Source of the DNA: Bdellovibrionales bacterium
Lineage (GTDB): Bacteria; Bdellovibrionota; Bdellovibrionia; Bdellovibrionales; JAMPXM01
Assembly: GCA_016713885.1 (NCBI GenBank)
Contig: JADJOF010000004.1
Span: forward strand, 496,001-560,000
Reading direction: 5' to 3'
Length of the DNA stretch: 64,000 nt
The notes under the pieces are model-generated. The model saw only the letters and a program-made list of their open reading frames with translations. It had not been told where the DNA came from and did no database searches. Below are positions 59,593 through 64,000 of this stretch, one piece after another; positions within the stretch are counted from its first letter, which is position 1; the number at the start of each line of letters is the position of its first letter. The translations under genes were made by a program, and so were the position numbers.

Positions 59593-59898
59593 ATGAAAAA
59601 AGCATTCCTCACATTGGCCACGATAGTCGCCGCACTCAGCATGACAGCTGGCGCTCAAGCCGCTGCTTCATGTGAGAAAGAGGCCCAGGCCGCCGGCGAA
59701 GACTTCGCTACGAAATATATGGATATCGGCGTCATTCCAGCCAATACAATCATGGCCCTACAATCCCGAGGTAGCGAAGATCTGGTTTACTACGCCGTGA
59801 TGACAGTCAATCACGATGCGACTCGCTTTCGCTCTGTCAGAGTCGGCGTCAATCCAAACCGTCTCTGCCAAATTCAATCGCTCGAAGCGGCGGATTAG
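59593..59898 (+). CDS. small secreted protein of unknown function
   Basis: 101 residues, GGAG before the ATG, signal peptide KKAFLTLATIVAALSMTAGAQAAA. The mature part has one Cys near each end (SCEKEA, RLCQIQ), likely one disulfide, and a beta-strand pair DLVYYAVMTVNHDATRF and VRVGVNPNRL. Not recognised. It ends 5 bases from the convergent ubiB end, so little space exists for a terminator. Confidence 0.7.
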   Translation: MKKAFLTLATIVAALSMTAGAQAAASCEKEAQAAGEDFATKYMDIGVIPANTIMALQSRGSEDLVYYAVMTVNHDATRFRSVRVGVNPNRLCQIQSLEAAD

Positions 59899-59902
59899 AC
59901 TA

Positions 59903-61561
59903 CTACTTCTTCATGTAGTTGCGGAAGGCGGCAAGGCCCAGGGCCCCCGCCATTCCAAAGAAGATCGCACTCAACACTGGAATATCAAAAACCAGATGAC
60001 CGCGTTCTAAAAACATCAGCGCACTGCCTGAAACAATCAGGCTTCCAATCACAAGTCCCAAAAAAATAATATTCGACGAGCTCTCCATCGAACGCTTCAC
60101 TTCTTCAAGCTCGACAAGACTCAATCGAAACGCAAAATCAGGATGATTCACTCGGCGCACGAACTGACGCAATTGACGAGGCAATGTCTTTAACAAAATC
60201 GCGCTATCGCGACCAAACCCGAGAGCGTCTTCTTTCCAACGCTGAGGATCGGTCTTCGCTGAAACCAGTTCACCTGCAAACTCAAGCGCGTGCGGCAGAA
60301 GATCAAAGTCGCTTTGAATCACACGACCCATGCCCTCAACCGTCACGATCGATTTAAAGAACAGCATGAGTTCACTCGGCAGAACAAGCTTATGCCTCGC
60401 CGCAACTGCCGTGCTCCCCATTAACAATCGACCAAGATCGACGTTCTTGAGGTTCAGGCCAAAATGCGGCGCCAAAAGATCTTGGAGATCTTTTGCAAAC
60501 TGATCGATATCAATCTGATCACTAAAGGGCGCAGCCTCAACATACTCATAGGCCAATCGCTCATAGTCTTCAGTGTAGAGAGCCACAAACATATTGGCGA
60601 TCGAATCGCGAACACGTCGGTTCAATCGGCCAACGATGCCAAAGTCGATCAAGCCAATGCGATTATCGGGCAGAATAAAGAGGTTCCCGGCGTGTAGATC
60701 GCCGTGAAAAAATCCGTGAACGAAAACCTGTTTGAAGTAACAGCGAATTCCCGCCCGCATGACAGCCGTACGATCAAGACCCGTCTGTAAAAGCGACGAA
60801 GGCTGCGAAAGTGGAACTCCCTGCAAGGCTTCAAGAACAACGACCTTCTTGCCTGAAAACTCGGAGTACACATGGGGAATTTTGACCGTCGGATCGTCGC
60901 GAAAGTTTTGTTGAAAACGACGGATATTGTTCGCTTCGACAACAAAGTTTGTCTCAAGCTCAAGCGTCTTGAAGAACTCATCGACAATTCCAACCGGATT
61001 AAAGACAGCGGCTTCGGGCACAAACGCGTGCAGGCGCTCGGCCAAAAAATAGAGGACGCCGACGTCGTTCCGAATAACCTCTAAAATTCCAGGTCGCTGC
61101 ACCTTGACGACGACGTTCGATCCGTCGCGCAGAACTGCTCGATACACCTGCGCGATGCTGGCTGCGCCAATCGGAGCCTCATCAAACTCGCTGAAGACGC
61201 GAGAAAGATCCGGACCGTACTGTTCGTGCAATGTTTCGCGCATGTTCGCAAACGGAAGTGTCGCGACCTGATCGTGCAGACGCTTAAACTCTTCAACAAA
61301 TTCTTCAGGTACCAAATCAGGGCGCGTCGCGAGCAACTGCCCGAGCTTTACAAAAGTCGGCCCAAGCTCTTCAAACGCCATCCGCAAGCGTTCTGCTGGG
61401 GTGAACTTCTCGTCGTCAATTCCGCTCAGTCGCTCAATGAGAAAGCGACCGAGCCGAATGCGTTCAGCCACATTCTGAAACCCATAACGAGCAAAAACGC
61501 TGACAATCGTGCGCAGGCGCGCAGCATTCTGCAATGCTGAACCTCCGCGCCTCGTGCTCAC
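59903..61561 (-). CDS. ubiB: ABC1/UbiB-family atypical kinase
   Basis: 552 residues. The family marks are present: KLGQLLATRPDLVP (KxGQ), IGAASIAQVYRA (Ala-rich loop), VVVKVQRPG (Lys), VHGFFHGDLHAGNLF (catalytic loop) and IGLIDFGIVG (DFG). The C-terminal 60 residues form two transmembrane spans. UbiB proteins act in quinone biosynthesis or lipid handling; with a menaquinone pathway in this window, a role in menaquinone homeostasis is possible. The GTG start overlaps the rnr stop. Confidence 0.93.
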   Translation of the reverse strand: MSTRRGGSALQNAARLRTIVSVFARYGFQNVAERIRLGRFLIERLSGIDDEKFTPAERLRMAFEELGPTFVKLGQLLATRPDLVPEEFVEEFKRLHDQVATLPFANMRETLHEQYGPDLSRVFSEFDEAPIGAASIAQVYRAVLRDGSNVVVKVQRPGILEVIRNDVGVLYFLAERLHAFVPEAAVFNPVGIVDEFFKTLELETNFVVEANNIRRFQQNFRDDPTVKIPHVYSEFSGKKVVVLEALQGVPLSQPSSLLQTGLDRTAVMRAGIRCYFKQVFVHGFFHGDLHAGNLFILPDNRIGLIDFGIVGRLNRRVRDSIANMFVALYTEDYERLAYEYVEAAPFSDQIDIDQFAKDLQDLLAPHFGLNLKNVDLGRLLMGSTAVAARHKLVLPSELMLFFKSIVTVEGMGRVIQSDFDLLPHALEFAGELVSAKTDPQRWKEDALGFGRDSAILLKTLPRQLRQFVRRVNHPDFAFRLSLVELEEVKRSMESSSNIIFLGLVIGSLIVSGSALMFLERGHLVFDIPVLSAIFFGMAGALGLAAFRNYMKK

Positions 61562-63900
61562 TTGCGTCGTCCCGGTTTAGGCGCTGGGCCTTTTGCCACT
61601 GCCGGTCCTGCCTTCGCGGGTCCCGTTTTTGGCGAAGATCCGCCGCCATGAGGACGCTTTGCACCTTTGCCCGCAGGCTTCATCTTTGAACGAACACCAA
61701 CAGAGCCTTTGCGCGCAGGCTTTCCTCGTTTATTGCCTTTGCGCGATTCCGCCTGGGACTTCGAAGCACTGGCGCGCGTTTGATGCGACGACGGTGAGGC
61801 TGGCAACTGCGACTTACCCCGCCCCGGAACTCCGAGCAGCTTGCTCGGCTCATCATCAAAATCATCGACCAAGTCGTCAGCCAGAACCACCATCGCTTCT
61901 TCAACATCGTGTTCGATGTTCTCAAGCGAGAAGTCGATCTTACCTGTCGAGACATCGGCATTATCAACGGTCACGCGAATCTCATCACCAAGCTTGAACA
62001 CGTGTCCTGTGCCGCGTCCATACAGACGCATCGCCTGATCATCGTAAACCCAACGGTCAGGACCAAGCGCCTCGAGCTTCACAAGGCCATCGATCTCAAA
62101 CTCACGAAGAGTGACGAAGATTCCGAATTTGGTGACCGAAGTGATTGTTCCGTCCAGCGTTTCACCAAGATAGCGCCGAATAAATCGCGCCTTCTTGATC
62201 GAGACCACGGCTCGTTCAGCCTTGACCGAGCGCTGCTCACAGGCCGAAAGGTGCGTCGCCGCACTCTCAAGCTCTTCCATCTCCATGCCCTGATTGCTAT
62301 AGCGAGAATACAGAACCGCCTTGATCAGACGATGCGCGATCAAATCAGGATAGCGACGAATTGGCGAAGTGAAGTGCGAATAGAATTCAAATCCCAAGCC
62401 AAAGTGCCCAACGTTTTGTGCAGAGTACTTGGCCTGATTCATCGCCCGCAAAGTCAGCGTATTGAGAACCGAACCGCCGGGATGTCCAGCAGCGGCCTGA
62501 AGTGCCTTGGTGAGCTTTTTCTGGAGGCCTGCGCCCTGCAGACTTTTGCCGACGCGAGAACTTGGCCCCAGAATGTTCCACATCAAGCGCTCAAGCGTGT
62601 TGAGCTTTTCTTGATCAGGCGTTTCGTGAATGCGGTAGATACCGTGAATGCGATTGTCATCAAAGAAGCGTGCCGTGCACACGTTGGTGACCAGCATGAG
62701 CTCTTCGATCAAGCGATGAGCAAAGAGCCGCTCTGAGCGCACGACGTCGATTGTCTCGCCACTGGGGTCGACGACGACTTGCGTCTCTGGAACTTCAAGA
62801 TCAAGCGAACCTTCGCGCATGCGTTTGGCCATCAGCACTTTCGCCAAATCGGCCGAACGCTGAATGTTATCGCAAACTCCAGGCGTCGCCTTTAAGCGGT
62901 CGCTGGCATCGCCATCAATAACCTCCTGCGCTTCGCCATAGGTGACGCGCGCCTTTGAGCACATCACTGCCTCAAAGAAACGATAGCTTTGAATCACACC
63001 TTGAAAATCGAGCTGAATTTCACAGGCAAAACAAAGACGATCAACCTCGGGCTTCAACGAACAAAGCTCGTTTGAAAGCTCCTCAGGAAGCATCGGCACA
63101 ACGAAGTTTGGAAAGTACGTGCTGGTTCCACGCGAGTAGGCGTCTTCATCAATCGGAGAACCGGGCTTCACGTAATGTGAGACATCCGCAATCGCGACAA
63201 TCGCGCGGAAGCCTCGCTCACCATGCTCAACGTAGACGGCATCATCAAAATCGCGCGCCGTCGCGCCGTCGATCGTAATCAGTGGAATTCCACGAAGATC
63301 TTCGCGCTTAGCCTTGTCAGCCTCTTGCACCACAGTGCCAAGAGCCGCGGCCTCGCGACGCGCACCAAACGAGAACTCGTCGGGAATTCCTTTTTCATGA
63401 ACTGTGCGAATCACGTCGTTCAGCGGATCTTCGACATCTCCAAGAATTCGCACAACGCGACCACGCAGCGGACGATCGTGCGACGCGTACTCGGCGATCT
63501 CAACCGCCACCCAATCTCCATCTTGCGCGCCCATCGAATCTTCGGTCGGAATCCTCAGATCCATGCCCCAACCACGGCCATCGTCTTGAATGACGCCATA
63601 GCGGCGATCGACCGGAAGAAAACGTCCGACAATGCGCGCATGTGCACGCGAAACAATGCGCTTCACTTCGCCAAAGAGTCGCTCGCCCGTCGCCGAACGA
63701 TCGTGGGGACGAGCGCGAAACACTTCGACTTCAACTTTGTCATTGCTCATCACGCCGGCCATGTACTGGCGTGAAATGTAAACATCGGGAATCGAAGCAT
63801 CGTCTGGCAATAAAAACCCAAACCCATCAGGGTGTCGCTTCACAGTGCCCGTCACCCAAATGCGCTGACCTTCGCGGCGCGCTTCTTTTCCAGATTTCAT
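61558..63900 (-). CDS. rnr: ribonuclease R
   Basis: 780 residues from ATG 63900. Cold-shock domain (VTGTVKRHPDGFGFLLPDD), RNB catalytic block PLITIDGATARDFDDAVYVE (metal-binding Asp set), YFPNFVVPMLPEELSNELCSL and SHFTSPIRRYPDLIAHR, then an S1 domain (LDGTITSVTKFGIFVTLREF). The last ~100 residues are a basic Lys/Arg/Pro/Ala/Gly-rich tail, as often seen in RNase R but longer here. Upstream of the ATG the same frame is open to the window edge, rich in Pro, Gly and Arg, so the true start may lie outside. Degrades structured RNA 3' to 5'. Confidence 0.93.
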   Translation of the reverse strand: MKSGKEARREGQRIWVTGTVKRHPDGFGFLLPDDASIPDVYISRQYMAGVMSNDKVEVEVFRARPHDRSATGERLFGEVKRIVSRAHARIVGRFLPVDRRYGVIQDDGRGWGMDLRIPTEDSMGAQDGDWVAVEIAEYASHDRPLRGRVVRILGDVEDPLNDVIRTVHEKGIPDEFSFGARREAAALGTVVQEADKAKREDLRGIPLITIDGATARDFDDAVYVEHGERGFRAIVAIADVSHYVKPGSPIDEDAYSRGTSTYFPNFVVPMLPEELSNELCSLKPEVDRLCFACEIQLDFQGVIQSYRFFEAVMCSKARVTYGEAQEVIDGDASDRLKATPGVCDNIQRSADLAKVLMAKRMREGSLDLEVPETQVVVDPSGETIDVVRSERLFAHRLIEELMLVTNVCTARFFDDNRIHGIYRIHETPDQEKLNTLERLMWNILGPSSRVGKSLQGAGLQKKLTKALQAAAGHPGGSVLNTLTLRAMNQAKYSAQNVGHFGLGFEFYSHFTSPIRRYPDLIAHRLIKAVLYSRYSNQGMEMEELESAATHLSACEQRSVKAERAVVSIKKARFIRRYLGETLDGTITSVTKFGIFVTLREFEIDGLVKLEALGPDRWVYDDQAMRLYGRGTGHVFKLGDEIRVTVDNADVSTGKIDFSLENIEHDVEEAMVVLADDLVDDFDDEPSKLLGVPGRGKSQLPASPSSHQTRASASKSQAESRKGNKRGKPARKGSVGVRSKMKPAGKGAKRPHGGGSSPKTGPAKAGPAVAKGPAPKPGRRK

Positions 63901-64000
63901 CGCCGGAGAGCCCGGAGCTCCCGGAAGCCCAGTTCCTCGTGCGCGTTCTCGCGGCCAACCTGGATCGACCGTGCCTCCACTCGGGCTACGCTGTGGTATC

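Noticed and set aside
1..64000. tRNA, rRNA, CRISPR array or prophage
   Set aside because: No cloverleaf with CCA-type ends, no rRNA-like stretch, no regularly spaced repeats and no phage structural genes were seen on either strand.

Overview
The window looks like a chromosomal segment of a Bdellovibrio-like bacterium (Bdellovibrionota). The clues are two Bdellovibrio-style flagellins, a complete menaquinone pathway, many small secreted or lipid-anchored proteins of unknown function, and dense operons with 4-base gene overlaps. Base composition and codon use look even throughout. The only clear mobile element is one IS200-like insertion. I saw no tRNA, rRNA, CRISPR array or transcription factor gene.

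Layout. 1-8.2 kb: an acyl/lipid-type locus. The plus strand carries the end of an SGNH hydrolase, a fatty-acid desaturase, an FG-GAP/ASPIC lipoprotein, an acyl carrier protein and a GNAT acyltransferase. The minus strand carries purD, a second desaturase and an acyl-AMP ligase. 8.3-11.6 kb: thiolase, a degenerate SDR and glutaryl-CoA dehydrogenase. 11.6-12.5 kb: two small secreted proteins. 12.5-19.97 kb (minus): menaquinone operon menF-D fusion, menH, menB, menA, menC, menE. 20.15-22.7 kb (plus): DAHP synthase, the menaquinone methyltransferase, a GNAT and a VOC protein. 23.2-27.3 kb (minus): aroB followed by a 1025-residue AroA-AroK-AroD-AroE fusion, which is the domain order of the eukaryotic AROM protein. 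27.3-28.4 kb: a nucleotidyltransferase with a 38-residue partner, then a gene remnant. 28.4-34.1 kb (minus): dipeptide ABC transporter dppA-B-C-D-[coiled-coil protein]-F. 34.2-34.8 kb: IS200-like element. 34.85-37.3 kb: ung and a PAS histidine kinase. 37.4-43.1 kb (minus): a second acylation cluster, MBOAT, SGNH, hotdog dehydratase, polytopic membrane protein and acyl-AMP ligase. 43.2-53.5 kb: lipoprotein, MFS exporter, secreted HNH nuclease, MaoC, HD protein, thyA-folA, a DUF6765-like protein and small unknowns. 53.7-56.0 kb: two flagellins and a 31-residue membrane protein. 56.1-59.4 kb (minus): apbE, porin, FMN-binding protein and a cytochrome-b-like protein, a probable flavin-based envelope electron-transfer module. 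59.6-64 kb: secreted protein, ubiB and rnr.

How the genes fit together. DAHP synthase, AroB and AroA-K-D-E lead to EPSP. With a chorismate synthase encoded elsewhere (aroC is not here), chorismate then enters the MenF-D fusion, MenH, MenC, MenE, MenB, MenA and MenG to give menaquinone. The two acyl clusters share a theme of acid activation (AMP ligase), carriage and modification (ACP, desaturases, dehydratase) and transfer to an extracytoplasmic acceptor (MBOAT plus SGNH). They may build related cell-surface acyl modifications.

Caution about the sequence. At least six genes are broken by a single missing base in a homopolymer (near 4430, 5385, 8366, 10180, 11840, 55109). One has an extra base (29051) and one an in-frame stop (40988). 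All read as normal full-length proteins once repaired, so draft-sequence errors are more likely than real pseudogenes. Coordinates for these genes are given end to end across the defect.
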